Assembly (NCBI GenBank): GCA_036479015.1
Contig: JAZGFB010000007.1
Coordinates: 1-64,000, forward strand
DNA: 64,000 nt
Direction: 5' to 3'
Source of the DNA: NVTR01 sp036479015
Lineage (GTDB): Bacteria > Pseudomonadota > Alphaproteobacteria > Rhodobacterales > Rhodobacteraceae
Below the pieces are notes generated by a model. It made no database searches. It worked only from the letters and a program-made list of their open reading frames with translations, and had not been told where the DNA came from. The position numbers were made by a program, and so were the translations under genes. Each line of letters opens with the position of its first letter. The first letter of the stretch is position 1. Shown here piece by piece: positions 7,607-14,917 of this stretch.

Positions 7607-8446
7607 ATGGCCGTTAAAGCGGTCGCAGCTCGCGGTGTCAGTATTGCTCTGGCCTGCCGTACGTTCAACATCAGCGAGTGTTGTTATCGTTACGAGCGTA
7701 AGCTGTGCGATGAGAATGCCGAAATTGCAGAATGGCTGGTGAAGTTGACCAGTAACCGCCGCACCTGGGGCTTTGGTTTGTGCTATTTGTATCTGCGGAA
7801 TGTGAAAGGCTTTGGCTGGAATCACAAGCGGATCTACAGGATTTACTGTGAACTGGAGCTGAACCTGCGGATCAGGCCCAAGAAACGCCTGAAACGGGAC
7901 AAACCGGACGCGTTGGCGGTACCGGATGCGCCCAACCATACGTGGTCGATGGACTTTATGGCGGACCAATTGGCGGACGGGCGCAGCATTCGCACGTTAA
8001 ACGTGCTGGATGACTTCAACCGCGAAGGGTTGGGCATCGAGGTGGACTTTTCACTGCCTGCTGAACGGGTGGTGCGCAGCCTGAACCGGATTATCGAATG
8101 GCGAGGCAGGCCGCTGATTATTCGGGTCGATAATGGCCCAGAATACATCAGTGGCAAACTCATGGCGTGGGCTGAGAAAATGGGCATTCACATCCAATAC
8201 ATCCAGCCGGGAAAGCCCCAGCAGAACGCCTATATCGAGCGCTACAACCGCACGGTTCGGCACGAATGGCTCGATCAGAACATCTTTGAAACGATAGAAG
8301 AGGCGCAGGAACAAGCCACAAACTGGCTCTGGACATACAACAATCCCTCTCATGGTTTGCAAGCAAACCACTGCCGGGCAATGGACCGACCCAACATGGG
8401 TATCGGCGGGATCACACCCGCTATAAAACTGGAACTAGCCGCGTAA
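7607..8446 (+). CDS. IS3-family transposase OrfB (DDE integrase domain)
   Basis: Catalytic half of the transposase, normally made as an OrfAB fusion; the ATG at 7607 would give a 279-residue OrfB alone and has AAGGAG just upstream. An N-terminal HTH_21-like region (NRRTWGFGLCYLYLRN) is followed by an rve domain. The DDE triad is visible as D in WSMDFMADQL, D in IRVDNGPEY and E in NAYIERYNRTVR, the last 35 residues apart as usual. The C-terminal part ends with the NPSHGLQANH block. No damage is seen in this half. Confidence 0.9.
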   Translation: MAVKAVAARGVSIALACRTFNISECCYRYERKLCDENAEIAEWLVKLTSNRRTWGFGLCYLYLRNVKGFGWNHKRIYRIYCELELNLRIRPKKRLKRDKPDALAVPDAPNHTWSMDFMADQLADGRSIRTLNVLDDFNREGLGIEVDFSLPAERVVRSLNRIIEWRGRPLIIRVDNGPEYISGKLMAWAEKMGIHIQYIQPGKPQQNAYIERYNRTVRHEWLDQNIFETIEEAQEQATNWLWTYNNPSHGLQANHCRAMDRPNMGIGGITPAIKLELAA

Positions 8447-8472
8447 TTCTACAAGCGGGACCCATTAAAAAT

Positions 8473-8485
8473 GGGGGGATTACCC
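8473..8485 (+). repeat. IS right terminal inverted repeat
   Basis: GGGGGGATTACCC, inverse of 7211-7223. Confidence 0.85.
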
Positions 8486-8645
8486 TTTGGCTTCAAAGCC
8501 CCACACGGCACCCCAACCGCAGGCATAGTCAGTATCGAAATGCAGCCAATCAAACCCCATCATCACCATTTCTTTGACATGTGCTCCCAACCCCGCTAAA
8601 CAAATTCCAATTCTTGAATGCCACCTGCTGCAAAGGAAAAACGCC

Positions 8646-8984
8646 ATGTCATTTGATTTTGATGGAACCACCTACGAAACCACCGCCAACGGCCATCTGG
8701 AAGATCAGGAAGCCTGGAGCGAAGACCTGGGCCGTGCCCTGGCCGCAGCCGATGATCTTGAACTGACCGACCGGCACTGGGATCTGATAAAATTCCTGCG
8801 CTCCGAATTTTTTGACAACCGCGAAAACCAGCCCAACACCCGTAAGATCGGTAAAGCCATGGGTGATATCTGGGGTGACAAGCCATCATCAAAAGACCTG
8901 TATGATCTGTTTCCCGGTGATCCGTCAAAGCAGGGCAGTAAAATCGCTGGTCTGCCAGAAAGCCGTCGCAAGGGCGGCTACTGA
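8646..8984 (+). CDS. DsrC/TusE-family protein lacking the redox cysteines
   Basis: The DsrC/TusE fold carries sulfur as a persulfide or trisulfide on C-terminal cysteines in tRNA thiolation or dissimilatory sulfur metabolism. The 112 residues show the family pattern: EAWSEDLGRALAAADDLELTDRHWDLIKFLRSE, a helix with FFDNRENQPNTRKIGKAMG and the LYDLFPGDPSKQGSKIAGLP end. Canonical members end in a ...C..K.AGLPKPTGCV arm. Here the positions read GSKIAGLPESRRKGGY, and no cysteine occurs anywhere in the protein. ATG 8646 has AAGGA 8 bases upstream. Cysteine-free homologues have been described as regulatory (RspA-type) rather than sulfur carriers. Sulfur transfer by this copy is improbable. Confidence 0.85.
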   Translation: MSFDFDGTTYETTANGHLEDQEAWSEDLGRALAAADDLELTDRHWDLIKFLRSEFFDNRENQPNTRKIGKAMGDIWGDKPSSKDLYDLFPGDPSKQGSKIAGLPESRRKGGY

Positions 8985-9036
8985 TCTGCGCCATACAATG
9001 CCGACCTGCGCAAGATTAAGGCCCCCATTCTCAGAT

Positions 9037-9060
9037 GCTGCCTGACGTAAATCAGACAGC
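9037..9060 (+). other. Weak stem-loop after the DsrC-like gene
   Basis: GCTGCCTGA-cgtaaa-TCAGACAGC pairs with one C/A mismatch. No T-run follows, so it is at best a weak terminator or mRNA end structure. Confidence 0.3.
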
Positions 9061-9245
9061 AGATATCGTGTTAAAACAACCTGTTAACCACATTCTTTCG
9101 CCAGTCCGCTCTTGATCCGGTTCAGGCCACTATCTGTTCTCTAAATTTACACGGGCTAGGCAAAGCTGCATCCACCACTTTCTATTCCCGGCGTCTCGCC
9201 ATATAAACCGACAAGCGGGCAAATTTGGGGCAGCAGGGGCAGTAC

Positions 9246-10058
9246 ATGGCGCATATTATCGTCGTTGGAAACGAAAAAGGCGGGGCGGGAAAATCAACCG
9301 TTTCAATGCACATAGCAACGGCGCTGGCCCGCATGGGCCACCGTGTCGGCGCACTTGATCTTGACCTGCGCCAACAGACGCTTTCACGGTTCATTGAAAA
9401 CCGCCAGGCTTTTTGTAAACGCCATGATATAAACCTAATGGCCCCGGAGTTTTTTCCGTTACCAGAGGTTGATCGCACCACCCTGGCGGAAGGCGAAAAC
9501 CCCTATGATCACAGGCTTTCAATGGCTGTTGCAGCCCTGGAAAAGACCAGTGATTTCATCTTGATAGACTGCCCAGGCAGCCATACCCGGCTGTCCCAGG
9601 TTGCCCATTCCCTGGCAGATACCCTGGTCACCCCAATGAATGACAGCTTTCTGGATTTTGATCTGTTGGCCCATGTGGATGGTGAAACAAATCGCATACT
9701 TGGCCCTTCAGTATATTCTGAAATGGTGTGGAATGCCAGGCAGTTACGGTCTCAGGCCGGACTGAAACCGGTCGATTGGATCGTGGTGCGCAATCGCATG
9801 GGTGCCCAAAACATGCACAACAAGAAGAAGATCGGCGAGGCTTTGGATAACCTGGCCAAACGCATCGGTTTTCGCCAGGCACCCGGCTTTGGTGAGCGGG
9901 TTATTTTCCGTGAACTGTTCCCCCGCGGGCTAACACTTCTGGACCTGAAAGATATCGGCGTCCATGGGCAGATCAACATCTCAAATGTCGCTGCACGTCA
10001 AGAATTGCGGGAACTGGTAAAGGGCCTAAAACTGCCCGGGGTGTCGGTGGATTTCTAA
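9246..10058 (+). CDS. mipZ: MipZ-type division-plane positioning ATPase
   Basis: MipZ forms bipolar gradients on ParB and inhibits FtsZ away from midcell in alphaproteobacteria. The 270 residues start IIVVGNEKGGAGKSTVSMH, a deviant Walker A with the signature lysine. They continue with DLDLRQQTLSRFIENR, the Walker B-like FILIDCPG, and TPMNDSFLDFDLL. The conserved tail RVIFRELFPRGLTLLDL is typical of MipZ and separates it from ParA. ATG 9246 with AGGGG just upstream is preferred to TTG 9225. It stands alone with its own leader and converges on the RpiR regulator. Confidence 0.93.
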   Translation: MAHIIVVGNEKGGAGKSTVSMHIATALARMGHRVGALDLDLRQQTLSRFIENRQAFCKRHDINLMAPEFFPLPEVDRTTLAEGENPYDHRLSMAVAALEKTSDFILIDCPGSHTRLSQVAHSLADTLVTPMNDSFLDFDLLAHVDGETNRILGPSVYSEMVWNARQLRSQAGLKPVDWIVVRNRMGAQNMHNKKKIGEALDNLAKRIGFRQAPGFGERVIFRELFPRGLTLLDLKDIGVHGQINISNVAARQELRELVKGLKLPGVSVDF

Positions 10059-10064
10059 ATCCGC

Positions 10065-10937
10065 TTAGGTGAATTTTCGGAAGAATTTGGTTCGATCGAA
10101 CATGTCTTCCAGCTTTTGCATACGGTCGCGCGTTACTGGCCAGTTGCGTTCCTGCACTTCGGCGATAACGGTTTCCAGCAAAAGCATCAGCGCCACGGAC
10201 GAATCCCAGGCGGATGGAACGACGATCCGGCAGGCAAAAACCTGGTCCGAAAATGTCGCAACCGGCGAACACCATTGATCAGTGAACAAAATAATTTTGG
10301 CGCCGCGCTCGGCCGCCATTTCTGCCAGCTTTAGAGTGCTGTTTTCATAGCGGCGCACATCAAACACCACCAATACATCGCCCTTTTTCAAGTCCAGCAA
10401 ATAGTGTGGCCAAGCATTGGAGTTAGGTAAAATATGGGTCACATCCGGGCGTGCAACTTGCATGTGCAGGAAAAAATAATCTGCCAGTGATCGCGTAATG
10501 CGTCCGCCAATGACATAGACGGAGCGGTCAAAATCTGACAGCAGGGCACAGCTGTCGTCAAAGGTTTGAATGTCGATCTGGCCTAGGGACTGGCGAATAT
10601 TTCCGATCACGGCTTCGGTGAAACGGTTCAGGATATGGCCTTCAGGGGCCCTTTGCGCCCAGGTTTCATGCTTGGCGATAGGATCAGAACCCTTATCGCT
10701 TAATTCGCGTCGCAGGGCGGCCTGAAAATCGGGAAAGCCCTTATATCCGATCTTTTGCACAAGGCGTGCAACTGTGGGCGTCGACACATCGGCACTTTTG
10801 GCAATGATGGTTATCGTGCCCATGCCTGAAACCGGATAGTTTTCAAGAATTGCGTCGGCTAACTGACGCTCCGCGCGGGTCAGAGAGGCAAAGCCTTTCT
10901 TTAGTCTTTGGGATACCGTGTCGTTTGTTTCAAACAA
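10065..10937 (-). CDS. RpiR/MurR-family transcriptional regulator
   Basis: An N-terminal HTH_6 domain (LTRAERQLADAILENYPVSGMGTITIIAKSADVSTPTVARLVQKIGYKGF, cited as a region, residues ~20-75) is followed by a SIS sugar-phosphate-type sensor domain (SVYVIGGRITRSLADYF, GDVLVVFDVRRYENSTLKLAE). The longest frame reaches TTG 11006, but TTG 10937 has GGAGG seven bases upstream and gives the usual RpiR start FETNDTVSQRLKKGF; I take that start (290 residues). It is divergent from the amidohydrolase-TRAP operon and almost certainly controls it. SIS domains often bind phosphosugars, but members next to TRAP operons may bind other acids. Confidence 0.88.
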   Translation of the reverse strand: MFETNDTVSQRLKKGFASLTRAERQLADAILENYPVSGMGTITIIAKSADVSTPTVARLVQKIGYKGFPDFQAALRRELSDKGSDPIAKHETWAQRAPEGHILNRFTEAVIGNIRQSLGQIDIQTFDDSCALLSDFDRSVYVIGGRITRSLADYFFLHMQVARPDVTHILPNSNAWPHYLLDLKKGDVLVVFDVRRYENSTLKLAEMAAERGAKIILFTDQWCSPVATFSDQVFACRIVVPSAWDSSVALMLLLETVIAEVQERNWPVTRDRMQKLEDMFDRTKFFRKFT

Positions 10938-10999
10938 GTCGCGCCCTCCGCTTGCCCCCGGTCTATCAATTCTGCCCGCGCCAGTGAAGAAAATAATTG

Positions 11000-11034
11000 T
11001 TGACAAAAGCCACCATTTTGAAGACTTCTCTTCA
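11000..11034 (+). promoter_or_regulatory. Candidate promoter and RpiR operator of the catabolic operon
   Basis: TTGACA lies at 11000-11005. The dyad TGAAGA-cttc-TCTTCA (11019-11034) has perfect 6-bp arms and sits where the -10 region and start point would be. A further TGAAGA half-site lies at 10985-10990. The position between divergent regulator and operon fits autoregulation and repression or effector-dependent control. Confidence 0.45.
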
Positions 11035-11056
11035 GGTAAGGGGAGTCTGCAATATT

Positions 11057-11848
11057 ATGTTCACAAAGCCAACCACTTGGCCCGGTGATGACCGGGGCCC
11101 GGTACGGGTTTATAACCCAGGGGGAAGTTCAAATATTTTTCTGGTTTGCGAACATGCGTCAAATTATTTTCCACCACAGTATGGCAATCTTGGCTTGGAT
11201 CCAGCCGCTAGGCAAAGCCATGTGGCATGGGACCCCGGTGCAATCGGGGTTGCTGAACATCTGGCAGATGTGTTGGACGCAACACTGGTTGCCGGTGGAT
11301 ATTCGCGGCTGCTGTTTGATTGCAATCGTTCGCCTCAGGCCGAAAATGCAATGCCAAATACCAGCGAAGCGTTTGATATCCCAGGGAATACCAGCCTTAA
11401 CAACGCAGATATGCAACGCCGAACTAACGAGATTTACCTGCCCTTTCAAAGAGCCCTGACAGCAGAGCTGGATGGTTACAATGACCCCAGCGTTCTGGTT
11501 ACCATCCACAGTTTCACCAAAATTTTTCACGGCAAACCCCGCCGGGTTGAGATCGGGCTATTACATGACGCGGACGCGCGGCTTGCCGATAAAATGTTGG
11601 AAATAGCGCCATCTCTGACCGAATTACTTGTGCTGCCAAATGAACCATACGGCCCGAAAGACGGCGTTACCCACACCCTTAAACTGCATGGTGTGGACCG
11701 GGGCATACTGAATGTGATGGTCGAAATTCGCAGTGACCTGATCGAAACAGAGCAACAGCAAACCGAAATCGCCCAGCTTCTTGACACGCTGCTACGCGAC
11801 GCGTTGGAACAACTGCGCCTGCCTGATCCACAGCAGGTAAGCCAATGA
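11057..11848 (+). CDS. N-formylglutamate amidohydrolase family enzyme
   Basis: Zinc-dependent FGase-family hydrolase that cleaves the amide of N-acyl or N-substituted glutamate. The 263 residues show the family blocks LVCEHASNYFPP, GLDPAARQSHVAWDPGAIGVAEHLADVL (region), LLFDCNRSP, TIHSFTKIFHGKPR and VMVEIRSDLI. ATG 11057 is preferred; the AAGGGGAG upstream is somewhat far (11 bases), and a longer TTG frame from 10997 would overlap the promoter. It overlaps dctQ by ATGA. No hut genes are nearby. In this operon it may instead hydrolyse a gamma-glutamyl or N-formyl intermediate. Confidence 0.85.
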   Translation: MFTKPTTWPGDDRGPVRVYNPGGSSNIFLVCEHASNYFPPQYGNLGLDPAARQSHVAWDPGAIGVAEHLADVLDATLVAGGYSRLLFDCNRSPQAENAMPNTSEAFDIPGNTSLNNADMQRRTNEIYLPFQRALTAELDGYNDPSVLVTIHSFTKIFHGKPRRVEIGLLHDADARLADKMLEIAPSLTELLVLPNEPYGPKDGVTHTLKLHGVDRGILNVMVEIRSDLIETEQQQTEIAQLLDTLLRDALEQLRLPDPQQVSQ

Positions 11849-12441
11849 TTGCCCTGATGCGCGGATATGTGCGGGTGGTTGACGCCGTCAATTACCGACT
11901 GGGCCGGATTGTCATGTATGGCGTGTTTTTCATGATCGGTATTTTGTTGTGGTCGTCGATATCAAAGACATTTTTCCTGCCGTCATTATGGACACTTGAG
12001 GTGGCTCAGTTCGCCATGGTCGCCTATTACCTATTGGGCGGTGCCTATTCAATTCAACTTGGCTCTAACGTCAGGATGGATCTGTTTTACGGTGAATGGT
12101 CAGACCGGCGCAAAGCCCAGGTTGACGCGATCACCGTGCTGTTGTTGATATTCTACCTTGGGGTCTTGCTTTATGGAGGTCTAAGTTCAACGGCCTATTC
12201 TGTGGGGTACTTCGGTTCCGAACCGCTGGTGTTTTTTAAGGATCTTTTGGTCGGCTTCCTGACCGGCGGATTTTCTGGGGCCAAGGAACATTTGGGGTTT
12301 CTTGAACGCAGCCCAACAGCATGGCGCCCCCATCTTTGGCCGATCAAATCAGTGATGATCATTGGCATTTTTCTGATGCTGCTTCAGGCCATATCCGAGC
12401 TGTTCAAAGACATCGCAAAGATCAAAGGGATACCGCTTTAG
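11845..12441 (+). CDS. TRAP transporter small membrane subunit (DctQ-type)
   Basis: Small 4-helix subunit that supports the large TRAP permease. Helices lie at about residues 22-40, 50-70, 90-112 and 160-180. The family signature around LWTLEVAQFAMVAYYLLGGAY and the charged GSNVRMDLFY motif are present. At 198 residues it is slightly longer than usual, because of a loop (SGAKEHLGFLERSPTAWRPH) before the last helix that matches members of the larger-loop group. The start overlaps the amidohydrolase stop and the end overlaps dctM by one base, so the three are translationally coupled. Confidence 0.9.
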   Translation: MIALMRGYVRVVDAVNYRLGRIVMYGVFFMIGILLWSSISKTFFLPSLWTLEVAQFAMVAYYLLGGAYSIQLGSNVRMDLFYGEWSDRRKAQVDAITVLLLIFYLGVLLYGGLSSTAYSVGYFGSEPLVFFKDLLVGFLTGGFSGAKEHLGFLERSPTAWRPHLWPIKSVMIIGIFLMLLQAISELFKDIAKIKGIPL

Positions 12442-13763
12442 TGTCCCAAGAAATGATCGCCATATTCATGTTCTCATCGATGATGCTGATGATGATGACA
12501 GGCCAACGGGTGTTTGGGGCTATCGGTGGTATTGCGGCCATTGCCGCGCTGACCCTTTGGGGAACCGGCGGATCCGATATCCCGTTCACATCCGCCATGA
12601 AGCTGATGAAGTGGTTCCCTCTGCTGACCCTGCCGATGTTCATTTTCATGGGTTACGTCCTATCGGAAAGCAAAATCGCTGATGACCTGTACAAAATGTT
12701 CCATGTCTGGATGGGGCCGATCAACGGTGGCTTAGCAATTGGAACCATTGGCCTGATGGTGCTGGTTTCAGCCATGAACGGGCTGTCGGTGGCCGGGATG
12801 GCGATCGGCTCAACCATCGCGCTGCCAGAGCTTTTGCGCCGGGGCTATGACAAACGCATGGTCACCGGGGTGATACAGGCCGGCTCATCGCTTGGTATTC
12901 TTGTCCCCCCATCCGTGGTGCTAGTGTTATATGCAATGATTGCACGCCAACCCGTGGGGCAACTTTGGCTGGCAGGGGTGGTGCCCGGGCTGATGATGGC
13001 CACCCTGTTTATCATCTACATCGTGATCCGCTGTAAAATTAACCCCGCACTCGGCCCGGCCCTGCCGCCCGAGGAACGCAATGTACCCATGGCGGAAAAA
13101 CTGCGCCTGCTACGCGCCGGGCTATTGCCGATCATTATTTTCGCAACAATGATGGTGCCATTTGTCAATGGCTGGACCTCATTGGTTGAAAGCTCGGCCG
13201 TGGGGGCCGCCACCGCGTTTTTAGCCGCAGTTCTAAAGGGCCGGATGACACGCAAAGTGTTTGAAACGTCGGTCCGCATGACGCTGGCGATTTCCTGCAT
13301 GTTCATGTGGATCATTCTGGCAGCGCTTGGCTTTGGTGCGGTGTTTGACGGGTTGGGTGCAGTCAGTGCCATCGACAATCTGTTCACTGAACAGATGGGG
13401 CTGTCCCCCTGGACCATTTTGATCCTAATGCAGCTGTCATTTCTGGTGATGGGAACATTTCTGGATGACACTGCAATGCTGGTGATCGTCGCCCCGCTTT
13501 ATGTGCCCTTGGTGGGTGAGCTGGGCTTTGATCTGATCTGGTACGGCATCCTTTACACGATCACCACGCAGATCGCATATATGACACCGCCTTTTGGCTA
13601 TAACTTGTTTTTGATGCGCGCCATGGCCCCACCAGAGATTACCCTGAAAGATATTTACGGGTCCATATTCCCGTTCATCATGGTCATGCTGCTGGCCTTG
13701 ATCCTGATTATGGTATTCCCGCAAATTGCGCTTTGGCTGCCCCATTATGTTTATGGATTATAA
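12441..13763 (+). CDS. TRAP transporter large permease subunit (DctM-type)
   Basis: Large ion-coupled permease of 440 residues with about 12 hydrophobic segments. Family motifs include the early MMMTGQRVFGAIG, FIFMGYVLSESKIADDLY, ATLFIIYIVIR and FLVMGTFLDDTAMLVIVAPLY. GTG 12441 shares a base with the dctQ stop (TAGTG) and has AAGGGA upstream; ATG 12453 is the alternative. A longer frame from 12321 lies inside dctQ and is rejected. It works with the Q subunit and the periplasmic protein encoded next. Confidence 0.92.
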   Translation: MSQEMIAIFMFSSMMLMMMTGQRVFGAIGGIAAIAALTLWGTGGSDIPFTSAMKLMKWFPLLTLPMFIFMGYVLSESKIADDLYKMFHVWMGPINGGLAIGTIGLMVLVSAMNGLSVAGMAIGSTIALPELLRRGYDKRMVTGVIQAGSSLGILVPPSVVLVLYAMIARQPVGQLWLAGVVPGLMMATLFIIYIVIRCKINPALGPALPPEERNVPMAEKLRLLRAGLLPIIIFATMMVPFVNGWTSLVESSAVGAATAFLAAVLKGRMTRKVFETSVRMTLAISCMFMWIILAALGFGAVFDGLGAVSAIDNLFTEQMGLSPWTILILMQLSFLVMGTFLDDTAMLVIVAPLYVPLVGELGFDLIWYGILYTITTQIAYMTPPFGYNLFLMRAMAPPEITLKDIYGSIFPFIMVMLLALILIMVFPQIALWLPHYVYGL

Positions 13764-13825
13764 CAAGAACTTCGATAACGGAGCGAAATTGAAACCAATA
13801 ACTATAACCCAACAAGGAGAGAGTT

Positions 13826-14857
13826 ATGACGACCAGACGTAAATTTATTAAGGGCGCTGCCCTGGCACCTGCCGCTGCACTGGCGACGCCAGCACTTGCG
13901 CAATCAACAATAAAATGGCGGATGCAAACCTATGCCGGTCCTTCACTGGCTGCCCATGTGATTACACCCGCGATTGAAATGTTCAACAAAATCGCCGGTG
14001 ACCGGATGCAGATTGAGCTGTTCTTTGGTGACCAGCTTGTGCCAACCGGTGAACTGTTTCGCGCCATGCAAAAGGGCACAATCGATGCGGTTCAGTCGGA
14101 TGACGATTCAATGGCATCGCCGACTGAAGTCACGGTTTTTGGCGGCTATTTTCCGTTTGGATCACGCTACAGCCTGGACGTACCGGTGCTGTTCAACCAG
14201 TACGGTCTGAACGAAATTTGGGATGAAGAATATTCCAAAGTTGGCGTTAAACACATTTCAGCTGGCGCTTGGGATCCGTGCCATTTTGCCACCAAAGACC
14301 CGATCCGCAGCCTGGCAGACCTAAAGGGAAAACGTGTGTTTACCTTCCCAACAGCAGGCCGGTTCCTAACCCAGTTTGGCGTGGTTCCCGTGACCCTGCC
14401 CTGGGAAGATATCGAAGTGGCCATGCAAACCGGTGAACTGGACGGAATTGCCTGGTCAGGCATCACCGAAGATTACACAGTTGGCTGGGCTGACGTCACC
14501 AACTATTTCCTGACCAACAACATATCGGGCGCTTGGGCAGGTTCATTCTTTGCCAATATGGATCGCTGGAACGAACTGCCAGAAGATCTGCAAACCCTGT
14601 TCCGGGTCTGCTGTGACCAATCTCATTACTACCGTCAGTGGTGGTACTGGGGCGGGGAAGCCAGCCTGCGGGTCAACGGCCCCAAGATGGAGCTGACATC
14701 AATACCGGACGAAGAATGGCAAACCGTCGAAGATGCGGCCCAGGTGTTCTGGGAAGAGATCGCCGCAGAAAGCGACACCAAACGTCGCGTTGTTGATATC
14801 TTCAAAAAGTACAACGCTGACATGGTAAAAGCTGGACGGCCTTACCGTTACGGCTAA
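13826..14857 (+). CDS. TRAP periplasmic solute-binding protein (DctP family)
   Basis: Binds the substrate in the periplasm and hands it to the permease. The N-terminus has a twin-arginine style signal (TTRRKFIKGAALAPAAALA...ALA-Q), with cleavage near residue 26. The mature domain resembles DctP family 7 members: AIEMFNKIAGDRMQIELFFGDQLVPTGELF (region) and IDAVQSDDDSM. The DLKGKRVFTFPTAGRFLTQFG stretch is where family members place the carboxylate-binding arginine. Most such proteins bind organic acids, so the ligand probably carries a carboxylate or comparable anion. Shine-Dalgarno AAGGAGAG is strong, consistent with high expression relative to the permease genes. Confidence 0.92.
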   Translation: MTTRRKFIKGAALAPAAALATPALAQSTIKWRMQTYAGPSLAAHVITPAIEMFNKIAGDRMQIELFFGDQLVPTGELFRAMQKGTIDAVQSDDDSMASPTEVTVFGGYFPFGSRYSLDVPVLFNQYGLNEIWDEEYSKVGVKHISAGAWDPCHFATKDPIRSLADLKGKRVFTFPTAGRFLTQFGVVPVTLPWEDIEVAMQTGELDGIAWSGITEDYTVGWADVTNYFLTNNISGAWAGSFFANMDRWNELPEDLQTLFRVCCDQSHYYRQWWYWGGEASLRVNGPKMELTSIPDEEWQTVEDAAQVFWEEIAAESDTKRRVVDIFKKYNADMVKAGRPYRYG

Positions 14858-14864
14858 TATCCTC

Positions 14865-14893
14865 TGGCAGAGCGTCGCATTGGCGCTCTGCCA
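14865..14893 (+). other. Intercistronic stem-loop after the TRAP binding protein
   Basis: TGGCAGAGCG (14865-14874) pairs perfectly with CGCTCTGCCA (14884-14893) around a 9-base loop, directly after the dctP stop. There is no T-run, so it more likely protects the upstream mRNA from 3' decay, or partly terminates, than ends the operon. Confidence 0.6.
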
Positions 14894-14917
14894 ACCTTTG
14901 ATATTCAAGGACACACA

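Larger units (their letters stand above)
7211..8485 (+). mobile_element. IS3-family insertion sequence, 1275 bp
   Basis: Bounded by inverted repeats GGGTAATCCCCCC (7211-7223) and GGGGGGATTACCC (8473-8485). It contains orfA and orfB in the IS3 arrangement, with an A6G slippery heptamer at their junction. The bases flanking the element (accgt on the left, tttgg on the right) are not a direct repeat. The left flank is a foreign orfA and the right flank does not continue it, so a deletion or rearrangement next to the element is likely. orfA carries an internal 37-nt disruption. Confidence 0.88.

Noticed and set aside
7206..8490. Target site duplication of the IS
   Set aside because: Flanks accgt and tttgg do not match, for any boundary choice near the inverted repeats.
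8480..8671. Minus-strand frame reading into the IS right end
   Set aside because: Its stop comes from the IS terminus and no family was recognised; it may be the remnant of an interrupted gene but cannot be supported.
10938..11006. Longer start of the RpiR regulator
   Set aside because: No Shine-Dalgarno and it would cover the promoter region; TTG 10937 has GGAGG at good spacing.
12321..12440. N-terminal extension of the TRAP large permease
   Set aside because: It is an out-of-frame reading of the end of dctQ; the GTG overlapping the dctQ stop fits the family.
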